Of a DNA stretch of 64,000 bases, positions 8,310 through 17,356 are shown in pieces. Source of the stretch: Mycobacterium sp. Marseille-P9652 (lineage in GTDB: Bacteria > Actinomycetota > Actinomycetes > Mycobacteriales > Mycobacteriaceae); the NCBI RefSeq assembly GCF_902652685.1, contig NZ_CACRUY010000019.1, positions 23,311 through 87,310 on the forward strand, written 5' to 3'. A program made the position numbers and the translations under genes. The notes under the pieces are model-generated. The model ran no database searches, had not been told where the DNA came from, and saw nothing but the letters and a program-made list of their open reading frames with translations. Within the stretch, counting starts at the first letter, position 1, and each line of letters starts with the position of its first letter.

Positions 8310-9644
8310 GCCGAGCAACTGCGCCAGGGGTACTAGCGGCCGCACGCCCCCAGCGCGATTGAGAACTGGTTCCAGCAAACGCATCTGCCGCATGATGCGG
8401 CGGTGGAACAGCCGTATGAGTTCGGCGTCCATGTGCTCGGGCGCTCGCAGCACGAATGCCTCCAAGGCCTCATCGCCTGCACGCCAGTCGGTGTATCGGG
8501 AGCCGAGCAGGCGTTCGACGTCGTCGAGGTTTTCGGATTCGATCGCGGGACCGTGCCGGCACACGCCGGCAACGTAGCGCGCGGTTTGCGCCGTTTGATG
8601 TCGGCGAAAGCGCTCAATCTCGGTCTCGGCGGGTAATTCCTCGATGATGGGTGCCAACGCGTCGACAAGGCCGCTCTGGCGGACATCCGGCGCCTGCGGG
8701 AGTCGGTAATCGTCGAGGGCGACGCCCTCGACCGCGGCCATTGCTTCGACGGCGTTGAGCGAGCATTGCTGAAACCACTCCTCATACTGCAGCAGGTCAC
8801 TCATCGGAAATGGGTTGTGCAAGATCATCACCAACGAGAGAGGCGTGGTGAGCGAGAACTGCGCGGTGTGGAACTCGACCACCGGCAGGTCCAGTTCTAC
8901 GCCGGAAACCTCCTCATAGCGCCGGAACGCGCGCTCGAGGTCACCGAAGGGCTCGGAGATGTCCCGCAGGCGCAGTCCTGCGAGGTCATGTGCGGTGTCG
9001 CCGAGGTAGGCCAGTTCGACGTCGAGCAGTCCGGTCACACGACCATCGGCGAACATGAACTGTCCGGGATCGCCGAGGACGAAGCGCGGGTCGAACCGGT
9101 GCGCGGGAACGTGGCGGCGGATCCAGCCGATGCCGAATTCCAGAAACGGCTCCGGGTGTTTCTTGGTGGACCGATACCTCGCGACGGACTCTTCGAAGCT
9201 CGACAACGCGTGCTGCCGTGGGTCTTTAGGTAACTTGAGTCCGACAGCGGAGAATTCACGTGGATCCAGCCGATGGATCCGCGCAAGGATTTCCATGTAT
9301 TCGTCGATGACCGAGATGCGCTCTGCTGCGCTCGGCGAGGTTGACAGATTGGTGGCGCCGGGCAGGCGATCCATCACGATGGCCGGTGGAGCGTCAATCC
9401 GACCGTGAATGTGTGGAACTGGAATCCCCTGCTTCTCAAGGGCTTCGATGACATTCGCTTCCCGATGAGTGGACAACGAGAACTCCATGCCCTCGCGGTC
9501 GCCACGCACATACAGCGGCATGATTGTGCCGTCGCGTTCGACGTCGGCGAACCAGGCCGGACGCCAACGTGGTTGGCGCTCGAAGGCCCGCACGGGCCCT
9601 AGGTGACTCTCGAGCCAGCTTCGTACCGCCTCATCGGGTGTCAC
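8304..9644 (-). CDS. APH/choline-kinase-like phosphotransferase, divergent active site
   Basis: A 446-residue protein with the layout of the aminoglycoside phosphotransferase (APH) family. The catalytic HGDxxxxN motif appears as LGDPGQFM (residues 190-197): the Asp is kept, but His and Asn are changed. The DWE metal motif reads DVE (208-210), followed by GDTAHDLAG. Family members next to fadE genes often act on hydroxyacyl-CoA intermediates (ACAD11-like), which is a possible role, but changed residues make kinase activity uncertain. The GTG start overlaps the stop of the upstream CoA-transferase gene (GTGA). The intact family member at 58545 gives a useful contrast. Confidence 0.8.
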   Translation of the reverse strand: MTPDEAVRSWLESHLGPVRAFERQPRWRPAWFADVERDGTIMPLYVRGDREGMEFSLSTHREANVIEALEKQGIPVPHIHGRIDAPPAIVMDRLPGATNLSTSPSAAERISVIDEYMEILARIHRLDPREFSAVGLKLPKDPRQHALSSFEESVARYRSTKKHPEPFLEFGIGWIRRHVPAHRFDPRFVLGDPGQFMFADGRVTGLLDVELAYLGDTAHDLAGLRLRDISEPFGDLERAFRRYEEVSGVELDLPVVEFHTAQFSLTTPLSLVMILHNPFPMSDLLQYEEWFQQCSLNAVEAMAAVEGVALDDYRLPQAPDVRQSGLVDALAPIIEELPAETEIERFRRHQTAQTARYVAGVCRHGPAIESENLDDVERLLGSRYTDWRAGDEALEAFVLRAPEHMDAELIRLFHRRIMRQMRLLEPVLNRAGGVRPLVPLAQLLGR

Positions 9645-10861
9645 GCGATGGTTCCGCCGTCCTTGAGGACGATGATGTCGTCCCAGTCCTTACCCAGTTC
9701 GAGTAACAGCGCTTCGGTATGTTCCGCGAACTCCGGCGACGGCCCGAGCCGCAGCGGGGTCTCGTCGAACAGCACGGGGCTGGCGACCAATTCGTACGAC
9801 TCGGTGCCACCATCAACGGATACGATGCCGCCGTTGGCACGCACCTGAGGGTCGGTTGCCACCTCGGCGGTGTTGAGCACCGGCGCCCACTGGCCGTCGA
9901 AATCCGCGAGCGCCTTGCGCCAGTGGTCGAGCGGCTCCGCAGCGATCACCTCGCGCAGCACGGCGGTGGCTTCGCCGGCGTTCTTGGCGAGCAGCTCATG
10001 GCTGGCGAACCGATCGTCCGCCGCGAGTTCGGGAACCCCTACCCGCGCACAGAAGTCGGCGAAGTATCGAAACGCCTGCAGCATCGACAATCCGAGGAAC
10101 CTGTCGTCGCGAGTGCGGTAGAAGCCGGTGAGCGGGTTGTGCGGTGTGACGTTGGCGCCGGCCGGGTTGGCGACCCACGGCTCGCCGCTGACCAGCGCGG
10201 CGTTGACCGCGACGCCCATCGCCCAGACACCCACGCCGAGCAGTGAGATGTCGACCGTCCGCGCCACCCCGGTGCGCTCACGTTCGAAGAGTGCGGCGGC
10301 GATCCCGCCGGCGATCGTCATGCCGCCGATCGAATCGCCGTAGGCCGGACCAGGCTGCGCGACAACCCCGTTCAGGTCGCTGGGGGTGGTGCTGGCCGCC
10401 CCGGCGGCCCGACTCCAGAACCCCGTCATGTCATAGCCGCCTTTCCGGCCGTCATCGCCGAGGGGGCCGTAGGCGCTGCCGCGCGCATAGATGATGTCGG
10501 GGTTGGCCGCGCGCAGGTCGTCGACCTCGATCTTGAGCTTCGCGCGCGCATCGGGCAGGAAGTTGGTCAGGAACACGTCACTGGTTCGGGCGATCTCCAT
10601 CAACAGCTCGTGGCCGTCGGGGGTCGAGATATCCAGCGCGACGGACCGCTTCCCCCGGTTCGCGTGTTCCATCACGGGATTGCGCGGACCTTCGATCGTG
10701 ATGTTGCCGAGTTGCCGCAGGCCGCGTTGCGAATCGCCGGTGCGGGGATGCTCGATTTTAACGACGTCGGCGCCCCAGTCGGCCAGCACGGCTCCCGCGG
10801 CGGGGACGAACGTCCATTGCGCGACCTCCAGGACGCGCACGCCGGCCATCGGTCCGCCCAT
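9641..10861 (-). CDS. CaiB/BaiF CoA-transferase
   Basis: A single-domain class III CoA-transferase of 406 residues. It begins with the typical GVRVLEVAQW...LADWGADVVKIEHP segment, and the catalytic region reads AYGDSIGGMTIAG with the expected Asp. It would attach CoA to an acid made by the upstream P450 or exchange CoA between intermediates. It lies 11 bp downstream of the P450 gene and overlaps the APH-like gene by 4 bp, giving a three-gene minus-strand operon. The ATG at 10861 fits the usual N-terminal length. Confidence 0.93.
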   Translation of the reverse strand: MGGPMAGVRVLEVAQWTFVPAAGAVLADWGADVVKIEHPRTGDSQRGLRQLGNITIEGPRNPVMEHANRGKRSVALDISTPDGHELLMEIARTSDVFLTNFLPDARAKLKIEVDDLRAANPDIIYARGSAYGPLGDDGRKGGYDMTGFWSRAAGAASTTPSDLNGVVAQPGPAYGDSIGGMTIAGGIAAALFERERTGVARTVDISLLGVGVWAMGVAVNAALVSGEPWVANPAGANVTPHNPLTGFYRTRDDRFLGLSMLQAFRYFADFCARVGVPELAADDRFASHELLAKNAGEATAVLREVIAAEPLDHWRKALADFDGQWAPVLNTAEVATDPQVRANGGIVSVDGGTESYELVASPVLFDETPLRLGPSPEFAEHTEALLLELGKDWDDIIVLKDGGTIA

Positions 10862-10872
10862 CAGTGAGCCTT

Positions 10873-12078
10873 TCAGCGGTAGTCGAGCACAACAGGCAGG
10901 TGGTCGTGCGTGTGCACCAATGTCGACACGCGGGGCACTCGGTCGCCGACCACGTGAATACCCTTGGCGCGCCGCGCCACTTCCTCCAGGAGCAGACGAG
11001 CTTCGCGTCGAGCCAGGGCGGCGCCCATGCAGAAGTGCTCGCCGACTCCGAAGCCGAGGTGGTTGGCGGCGTCCTGGCGGTGGATGTCGAATTGTTCGGC
11101 CGTCGGGCCCCAGTGCTCCTGGTCACGGTTCCCGGAGGCATAGGCGAGCAGCACCCCGTCGCCTTCCTTGATCTCCGCGCCGCGCAGGCGAACGTCGCGG
11201 GCCGCCTGGCGGGCCATGCTCATCACCGGCGTCCAGTGACGCAGCACCTCCTCTACGGCGTTGCCGCTGAGGTCGGGGTCGGCGAACAACACCGCGGATT
11301 GGTCGGGATGCGTGTCGAGACAGTCCGCGATTCCGGCGATGAGGCTCTGCGTCGTCTCGCTGCCGGCGGCGAGCAAGGTGAGCGCGTAGATCATCACCTG
11401 CATCTCGTTGAAGGGCTCCCCGTCGATTGTCACCTCGGTGAGCAGCGTGAGGAGGTCGTCCTGCGGACGTTCCTTGCGTTCGGCGACGAGGCCCATCAGG
11501 TAGGGACCGATGTGTTCGAAGATGAACGCGTAGTCTTCGTCGCTCGCGGCGCCGCCACCGACGTTGGCAATCGTGGTGGCCCAGCCCGCGACTTTGGGCC
11601 AATCCTCTTCGGGGACTCCCAGCAGGTAGGCGAACACATAGACGGGGATGGGCTCGGCGACCCGTTGAATCCAGTCGAATTCGCCGTCCGGTAGGTCGTT
11701 GAGCACGTCGTTGACGACCTGGCGCACGCGGGCCTCCGTCTTGGCGACCGCGGCCGGTGTGAACCGCACGCCAACGGCTTTGCGGTGTATCCGGTGCACC
11801 GGCGGATCCATGAACATGATGCCGCGGTTCCCGTATCCTTGGGGGTCGCGGCCCTCCCGGTGCGCGATCAGGTCCATCATGATGCCGATGCGCTCCGACT
11901 TGAACTTCTCGGGCCGCGCCGAGATGCTCTTTATGTCTTCATATTTGGTGATGACCCAGAACTTGCCCTCGTCGTACCAGTGGACGGGATCGTGCTCGCG
12001 CAACTGAGCGAATGTGGCGTTCGGGTCGCCAAGATAGAACGCCGGCTCGTCGAACCGGGCCGCTGTGATCGTCACCAT
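10873..12078 (-). CDS. Cytochrome P450
   Basis: A 401-residue P450 with I-helix AAGSETTQ, K-helix EEVLRHW and haem loop GFGVGEHFCMG (Cys at about 350). The ATG at 12078 is preferred because the family-like N terminus begins MVTITAARFDEPAF; a longer frame to 12138 would run through the AT-rich promoter gap. It is the first gene of the minus-strand P450/CaiB/APH operon and is transcribed divergently from the CaiB gene at 12184. Perfect palindromes lie in the gap between them. The substrate is unknown. Confidence 0.93.
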   Translation of the reverse strand: MVTITAARFDEPAFYLGDPNATFAQLREHDPVHWYDEGKFWVITKYEDIKSISARPEKFKSERIGIMMDLIAHREGRDPQGYGNRGIMFMDPPVHRIHRKAVGVRFTPAAVAKTEARVRQVVNDVLNDLPDGEFDWIQRVAEPIPVYVFAYLLGVPEEDWPKVAGWATTIANVGGGAASDEDYAFIFEHIGPYLMGLVAERKERPQDDLLTLLTEVTIDGEPFNEMQVMIYALTLLAAGSETTQSLIAGIADCLDTHPDQSAVLFADPDLSGNAVEEVLRHWTPVMSMARQAARDVRLRGAEIKEGDGVLLAYASGNRDQEHWGPTAEQFDIHRQDAANHLGFGVGEHFCMGAALARREARLLLEEVARRAKGIHVVGDRVPRVSTLVHTHDHLPVVLDYR

Positions 12079-12096
12079 AAGACTGAACAATAGAAC

Positions 12097-12109
12097 ATTG
12101 ACTGTCAAT
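12097..12109. promoter_or_regulatory. Perfect 13-bp palindrome in divergent promoter
   Basis: The sequence ATTGACTGTCAAT is a perfect 6-1-6 inverted repeat 19 bp upstream of the P450 start. It lies in the 105-bp gap between the divergent P450 and CaiB genes, where a repressor operator is expected. The arms resemble the GATTGA/TCAATC repeat at 41149-41170. The binding protein is unknown; TetR type is inferred. Confidence 0.5.
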
Positions 12110-12160
12110 CTGCGAGCAGGCTTCCTCCGGCTGCGCACCGAGTGGCATGATTGGCAGAAG

Positions 12161-12173
12161 AACAGAATCTGTT
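12161..12173. promoter_or_regulatory. 13-bp palindrome upstream of CaiB gene
   Basis: AACAGAATCTGTT is an inverted repeat with 5-bp arms and a 3-bp centre, ending 10 bp before the ATG at 12184. Its size matches AACACTCAGTGTT at 24029. It is probably an operator or core promoter of the plus-strand operon. Confidence 0.45.
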
Positions 12174-12183
12174 TTATTGTTGC

Positions 12184-13422
12184 ATGGTGAGCGCCGGTCT
12201 ATCCCATCTCCGGGTGTGTGATCTGGGCGGTCAATTGGCCGGTGCCGGGGCGACGAAGATCCTGGCGGCCTTCGGCGCCGAGGTCATTCGAGTCGAAGAC
12301 CCCGTCACGCGCGGTATGTGGGACGCGTTGCGCGGCGTGGGCCCGTTCGTCGACGAGCGCCGGGGTGTGAATCTGGGGGCCGGCTTCAACAACCACAACG
12401 TGGGCAAGCTCGGCGTGACCATCAATCTGCGTGTCGAGGCCGGCAAGGAGCTGCTGCGTGAGCTGATCGCCGTCTCCGACATCGTCTGCGAGAACTTCGC
12501 GGCCGGCGTGCTGGACAGGATGGGTTTCGGCTACGACGAGCTGCGCCGGATCAAGCCGGACATCATCTACGTCTCCAACTGCGGCTTCGGGCACAGCGGA
12601 CCGTACCGCGACTTCAAGACCTGGGGCCCGATCGTCCAGGCGCTGAGCGGGCTGACCTTCACCGCCGGACTGCCCGACCACGAGCCCGCTGGATGGGGCT
12701 ACTCGTACATGGACCACATCGCCGCCTACTACATGACGACCGCGATTCTGGCGGCCCTGCATCAGCGCGAACGCACCGGCGAGGGCCAGCACATCGACTT
12801 GGCCACGGTGCCGGCGGGAATCGCCATGCTGCCCACCGAGGTGCTGGACTGGACCGTCAACGAGCGGCCCGCGCGCCGGCCGGGGCTCCCGGACGGTAAC
12901 CACGCCGACTTCGGTGAGATGGCCCCGCATGGGATTTACCCGTGCCTGGGCGAGGACCGCTGGCTCGCCATCGCCTGCCGCGACGACCGGGATGTCGCCC
13001 TGCTGTCCAAAGTCATCGACGAACCGCGACTGACGGACGACCGGTTCGCCACCCTGGAACAGCGGTTGCTCGGCGCCGACGCACTCGACGAACTCGTCAG
13101 CGCGTGCACCCGGACTCGCGAAGCGTCCACGCTGTCAAGCGAACTCTGCGCGGCCGGGGTTCCGGCGAGCGTCGTCAAGTCCCCCCGGGAGCGGATCGAC
13201 GAGGACCCGGACCTTGCAGAGTGGGGACTCTTCCCTACCGTGGCGCACCCCGAAATCGGGTCGGTGCGCGTCGAAGGGATTCCCCTGCGGATGTCGGCCT
13301 CGCCGTGGGCCATTTCGCGGGCCGCGCCGTGTCTGGGCGAACACAACCGGACCGTGCTGGGCGGCCTGCTCGGGCGCAGCGATCAGGAGTTGGAGGAATT
13401 GAAAAGGCAGGGTGTGATCTGA
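12184..13422 (+). CDS. CaiB/BaiF CoA-transferase
   Basis: A class III CoA-transferase of 412 residues. The N-terminal LRVCDLGGQLAGAGATKILA segment and the catalytic-region GYSYMDHIAAYY (Asp retained) identify the family. A TTG at 12151 would add 11 residues, but those run through the AT-rich palindromic promoter, so ATG 12184 is preferred. No clear ribosome-binding site precedes it, and a leaderless transcript is possible. The stop overlaps the apparent CTG start of a second CaiB gene, which suggests a heteromeric transferase. Confidence 0.9.
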   Translation: MVSAGLSHLRVCDLGGQLAGAGATKILAAFGAEVIRVEDPVTRGMWDALRGVGPFVDERRGVNLGAGFNNHNVGKLGVTINLRVEAGKELLRELIAVSDIVCENFAAGVLDRMGFGYDELRRIKPDIIYVSNCGFGHSGPYRDFKTWGPIVQALSGLTFTAGLPDHEPAGWGYSYMDHIAAYYMTTAILAALHQRERTGEGQHIDLATVPAGIAMLPTEVLDWTVNERPARRPGLPDGNHADFGEMAPHGIYPCLGEDRWLAIACRDDRDVALLSKVIDEPRLTDDRFATLEQRLLGADALDELVSACTRTREASTLSSELCAAGVPASVVKSPRERIDEDPDLAEWGLFPTVAHPEIGSVRVEGIPLRMSASPWAISRAAPCLGEHNRTVLGGLLGRSDQELEELKRQGVI

Positions 13423-14621
13423 ACGCGCTGAGCGGGATTCGGGTCGTCGAGATCAGCGGCCAGTTCACCCCCGTCGGGGGAAGGCTGCTCGCCGAACTCG
13501 GCGCCGAGGTCGTCGTCGTCGAACCTCCCACCGGATCCTCACATCGGTCGCGGCCGCCGTTCGCCCACGACAACACTGGGCCGAATACCAGCCTGCGATG
13601 GTGGAGCGGCAACGTAGGCAAACGGTCGGTGACCGTCGATCTCGACACCGCGCAGGGCGTCAACGCACTGGGGCGCCTGATCGCCGGCGCCGACATCGTG
13701 ATCTCCGCCGATGGCCCCGTCGGCGATGTCCGGCGCCCATCCCTGATCTGGGTGGCGGTCAGCCCCTTCGGGCTGGACAGCGTCCGCGCCGACCAACCGG
13801 TCACCGACCTCACGATGCTCGCCGGCGGGGGTCCGGTTTGGAACTGCGGATACGACGACCATTCTCTGCCGCCGATCCGCGGCGCCGGCGAGCAGTCGGC
13901 CAACATCGCCGGCCTGTACTGCGCGATCGGAGCGCTGGTCGCCCTGGCGCACCGCGACCAGACCGGCGAGGGTCAGCTCGTCGACGTCAGTGTCAACGCC
14001 GCCTGCAACGTCAGTTCGGAGCAGACCACCTACCACTGGCTGGTCAACAACGAGACGTGCGTCCGGCAGACCGGCCGGCACGCGTACTTCACGCCGAGTC
14101 AGCCGACCCAGGTCCGATGCGCGGACGGCGCCTACGCCACCACCGGCGTGCTGCCCCGAAAACCGGTGGAATTCGCGAAGCTGCTTGATTGGCTCGGGGA
14201 CCTCGGCCTCACCGACGAGCTTCCCGAAGCGGTGTTCTTGGAGATGGCCGCCTCTCGCGACGAGCCGGTCGACATCGCGATGATCGGTGCCGACGACGAA
14301 ACCACCGCGATACTGACCGCGGCCCGCGACGCGATCACCTTGATCGCCTCCCGCATGCCGGCCAACGAGTACTTCCTGGAGAGCCAGCGACGCGGGTTCC
14401 CCGCCGGAGCGGTGCTGTCACCCGACGAGGCCTTCGAGAACGAACACATCGCCGCCCGCGGATTTCAGGTGCCGGTCCACCACCGCGAACCGGGGGAGAC
14501 CTTCCGCTATCCCGGCACGCCATACCTGTTCAGCGCCAGTCCTGCAGGCGGTCCGGCACGGCCACCCCTGCTCGGGGAACACAACGCGCTGCTCGACGAA
14601 CTCGCCGACGACACCGCATGA
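13419..14621 (+). CDS. CaiB/BaiF CoA-transferase with apparent CTG start
   Basis: A class III transferase homologue of about 400 residues. Homology begins at ALSGIRVVEISGQF, immediately after the upstream stop, and the only start-like codon there is CTG 13419, which overlaps that stop as CTGA just as other genes here overlap by ATGA or GTGA. I find no in-frame ATG, GTG or TTG between the upstream stop and 13632. The catalytic Asp position appears to be Glu (GAGEQSANIAG), so this chain may be a structural partner of the previous transferase. The next gene overlaps by ATGA. Confidence 0.82.
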   Translation: MNALSGIRVVEISGQFTPVGGRLLAELGAEVVVVEPPTGSSHRSRPPFAHDNTGPNTSLRWWSGNVGKRSVTVDLDTAQGVNALGRLIAGADIVISADGPVGDVRRPSLIWVAVSPFGLDSVRADQPVTDLTMLAGGGPVWNCGYDDHSLPPIRGAGEQSANIAGLYCAIGALVALAHRDQTGEGQLVDVSVNAACNVSSEQTTYHWLVNNETCVRQTGRHAYFTPSQPTQVRCADGAYATTGVLPRKPVEFAKLLDWLGDLGLTDELPEAVFLEMAASRDEPVDIAMIGADDETTAILTAARDAITLIASRMPANEYFLESQRRGFPAGAVLSPDEAFENEHIAARGFQVPVHHREPGETFRYPGTPYLFSASPAGGPARPPLLGEHNALLDELADDTA

Positions 14622-15070
14622 CCGACCGCCTCACCCACATCGGGCTGTGCGTCAGCGATCTCGGGAAAGCTGTCGAGTTCTATTGCTCAGCACTTGGATT
14701 CGAAGAGTGCGGTCGGATGCGGGTAGACGGGCCGGACACGGCACAGCTGCTGGGGGTGGTGGGGCTGGTGCTTGACCTTGTATATCTGCAGCGCGATGGA
14801 TTTCGGCTCGAGTTGCTCAACTACGTGGCCCCGGGCGTTGACGGAAGTGACGGGCCTCGACAGATGAACGCGGTGGGCTTCACGCACCTGTCTTTCCGCG
14901 TCGACGACCCGGACGCGTTCGTCGCAGGTATCGAGCGCTTGGGTGGCCGCGCTCGACCGGAACGGACGGTGACGTTCGGGGGCGGCAATCGGGGACTGAT
15001 GGCCACCGACCCCGATGGGAACTGGATCGAATTGATCGAACGAACGCCGCCCAAGCAACTGAGCAATTAG
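14618..15070 (+). CDS. VOC (glyoxalase/epimerase-type) protein
   Basis: A 150-residue vicinal-oxygen-chelate protein with two beta-alpha-beta-beta-beta modules. It opens with LTHIGLCVSDLGKAVEFY and ends with LMATDPDGNWIELIE, the usual first and last metal-binding strands. A methylmalonyl-CoA-epimerase-like or dioxygenase-like role is possible, and epimerisation of an alpha-methyl acyl-CoA would fit neighbouring acyl-CoA genes (inference). The ATG overlaps the CaiB stop by 4 bp. The preceding segment of open frame belongs to another phase of the CaiB gene. Confidence 0.85.
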   Translation: MTDRLTHIGLCVSDLGKAVEFYCSALGFEECGRMRVDGPDTAQLLGVVGLVLDLVYLQRDGFRLELLNYVAPGVDGSDGPRQMNAVGFTHLSFRVDDPDAFVAGIERLGGRARPERTVTFGGGNRGLMATDPDGNWIELIERTPPKQLSN

Positions 15071-15108
15071 TCACTCAACGTCCGATTGTTCACCACGATG
15101 ATAGAGTC

Positions 15109-16308
15109 ATGGCCGTGCCAGCGACCAGCGAGTTGATGTATTCGCCGTTCTCCAAGGCGATCTTCGACGATCCGTACCCGGTGTACCGGAGACTGCGCGA
15201 CGAGGCGCCCGTCTACCGGGATGCCGAGAACCGCTGGTGGGTCCTGTCCAGATTCGACGACGTATCGCAGGCTCTCCGCGATTGGGAGACCTTCTCGTCC
15301 AAGCGCGGTCCGGCGCCGGAGAACCCGGACAACGACGGACGCAAGTACTCGGTGATCTCGATGGACCCGCCCCGCCACGACCGCATTCGCGGGGTTCTGA
15401 AGAGTTTCTTCACGCCAAAAGCGGTCGCAGCCATGGAATCTGCCCTGCGGGAGGTGGTCAACACGCACCTCGACCGGCTACGGCCGGGTACCACCGTCGA
15501 CGCGATGGAGGCCTTCGCGTTCTCGGTGCCCACGGACGTGATCGGTGACCTCCTCGGCGTGCCGCACACCGACCGTCAGCAGCTGCGCGTCTGGTGGGAG
15601 GCCTTCCTCACCCGGGAAGAAGGGCAGGTCGCGATGCCGGCCAAGGCCATCGAGGCCAACCGTCTGATCAGCCAGTACATCGGGGACCTGATCGAGCGGC
15701 GCCGCACCGACCCGGGCGACGACCTGATCAGCGTCGTGCTGCAAGCCACGTTCGACGACCCCGAAGCCGGCGGTCACCGCTCCCTGACCGCGCACGAAGT
15801 GCTGATGTTCTGCAATCTCCTGTCGGCCGCCGGCTCGGAAACCACGCAGAAGCTGATCTCCAACGGCCTCGTCGCGCTCGCCGAACACCCCCAGGAGTGG
15901 CATCGCATCGTGAAGGATCGCAGCCTCATTCCCGCCGCGGTGAACGAGGCGCTGCGCTACGACACCCCGAGCCACTGGGTGGCCCGCACCTTGACCCGGC
16001 CCATCCAGCGGCACGGCGTCACCATGGACGCCGGCGACTGGGTGCTGCTGCTCCTGGGCAGCGCCAACCGCGACGAACGGCGCTACCACGACCCCGACCG
16101 CTTCATCGTCGACAGGCCGCGCGGCACCGACGTGTATTTCGGGTGGGGGATTCACATCTGTCTGGGGCAATGGTTGGCGCGCCGGGAGGCGCAGCTGGTG
16201 TTCTCTTACATCGCCGACAAGTTCCCCGACTACGCCATCGGGGCGCGCGAACGCGTGCTGACCGCGACGGTGCGTGGATATACCAGCGTGGAGATGACCC
16301 TGCGCTGA
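15109..16308 (+). CDS. Cytochrome P450
   Basis: A 399-residue P450 with I-helix AAGSETTQ, K-helix NEALRYD and haem loop YFGWGIHICLG (Cys at about 351). The loop has Trp and Ile where the other P450s here have Lys/His and His/Phe, so it is not a recent duplicate of them. A 38-bp gap separates it from the VOC gene, enough for a weak promoter (TTGTTCACC...GATAGAG). The acyl-CoA dehydrogenase pair follows after 2 bp. Confidence 0.94.
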   Translation: MAVPATSELMYSPFSKAIFDDPYPVYRRLRDEAPVYRDAENRWWVLSRFDDVSQALRDWETFSSKRGPAPENPDNDGRKYSVISMDPPRHDRIRGVLKSFFTPKAVAAMESALREVVNTHLDRLRPGTTVDAMEAFAFSVPTDVIGDLLGVPHTDRQQLRVWWEAFLTREEGQVAMPAKAIEANRLISQYIGDLIERRRTDPGDDLISVVLQATFDDPEAGGHRSLTAHEVLMFCNLLSAAGSETTQKLISNGLVALAEHPQEWHRIVKDRSLIPAAVNEALRYDTPSHWVARTLTRPIQRHGVTMDAGDWVLLLLGSANRDERRYHDPDRFIVDRPRGTDVYFGWGIHICLGQWLARREAQLVFSYIADKFPDYAIGARERVLTATVRGYTSVEMTLR

Positions 16309-16310
16309 CC

Positions 16311-17354
16311 ATGGAGATCGCGTTCACCGACGAGCAGCAACTGCTCCGCGACACCGCCGCGCAGCTGGGGGAGAGCGTCGCCGTCACCAGCGCGGACGCC
16401 ATCCCGACCGGCGAAGCGCTCGACGCCCAGTGGCGCCGCCTGGTGGATCTCGGTGTGCCAACGCTGCGTTGCCCCACCCTGTGCGGACTCGAGGCGAGCG
16501 GCGTGGAAACCGTCATCGTGATCGAAGAACTCGCCAAAACCCTCAGCGCCGTTCCGGTTATGGGCCAGGCGGTGCTGGCCACCGAACTCCTCGAGGCGGC
16601 CCGGGCCGAGAAAGAACTGGAGCTCGTCGCGGAAGGCAGCCTTCGGCTCGCGCCGGTGCTGCGCCCCGACCTAACGGGATTCGGCTCAGCTCACCGACCC
16701 GGGGTGGCATTCGACGCCGCGGGCGCCACCCACGCACTACTGGCGACCCACACCGACGGACATCGTCGGCTTGTGTGCGCACCGCTGGGCGCCGCCGACC
16801 ACCCTGCTCTGGACCTGACCCGGGAATTCCGTTGTTTACCAGTCGATTCGGCCGCCTCCGCGCAGGTGATCGGAGATCCCGTCGATGACGAACGGTGGCG
16901 GCGGGTGGAGTCGTTGGCGATGACCGCCGTCGCCGCCGACTTGGTCGGCATCATGCAGGGCGCCCTGGACGATGCGGTCTGTTACGCGGGTGAGCGGGCT
17001 CAGTTCGGTGTGAAGATCGGCTCGTTTCAGGCCGTGGGCCATCTGCTCGCCGATGCCCTGGTGCAGGTCGAGGGCGCCCGGAGTTGCCTCTGGCACGCCG
17101 CGTGGGCGACCGACCACCTGCCGGCCGACGAGGCACGCCTGTCGGCGATGACCGCGAAGGCATACGCCTCCGCCGCGGGCCGAGAGGTGGTGGAGGCGAC
17201 GGTTCAGGTGTTCGGTGGCATCGCGATCACCTGGGAGCACGTTTCGCACCTGCGGTTGCGCCGGGCTCTCTTGGACCGGCGATTGTTCGGCGACGAGACG
17301 GTGCACTACGAGGCCATCGGCGCGCTGCGGCTGGCGAACCGGGAGCTCGCTTAG
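16311..17354 (+). CDS. Acyl-CoA dehydrogenase, FQ-type partner subunit (fadE-like)
   Basis: A 347-residue dehydrogenase homologue with FGVKIGSFQAVGH and QVFGGIAITWEHVSHLRL but without the FSEP or GTSE motifs. The next gene has exactly the opposite set, so the two probably assemble as an alpha2beta2 enzyme. The order of the two subunit types is reversed relative to the 1199/2385 pair. ATG 16311 is 2 bp after the P450 stop; an open frame further upstream is a different phase of that gene. Confidence 0.88.
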   Translation: MEIAFTDEQQLLRDTAAQLGESVAVTSADAIPTGEALDAQWRRLVDLGVPTLRCPTLCGLEASGVETVIVIEELAKTLSAVPVMGQAVLATELLEAARAEKELELVAEGSLRLAPVLRPDLTGFGSAHRPGVAFDAAGATHALLATHTDGHRRLVCAPLGAADHPALDLTREFRCLPVDSAASAQVIGDPVDDERWRRVESLAMTAVAADLVGIMQGALDDAVCYAGERAQFGVKIGSFQAVGHLLADALVQVEGARSCLWHAAWATDHLPADEARLSAMTAKAYASAAGREVVEATVQVFGGIAITWEHVSHLRLRRALLDRRLFGDETVHYEAIGALRLANRELA

Positions 17355-17356
17355 CG

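Noticed and set aside
8230-8577. Plus-strand frame over the relic and APH-like gene
   Set aside because: It is a shadow of the minus-strand APH-like gene; the relic reading on the minus strand matches a known protein in the window.
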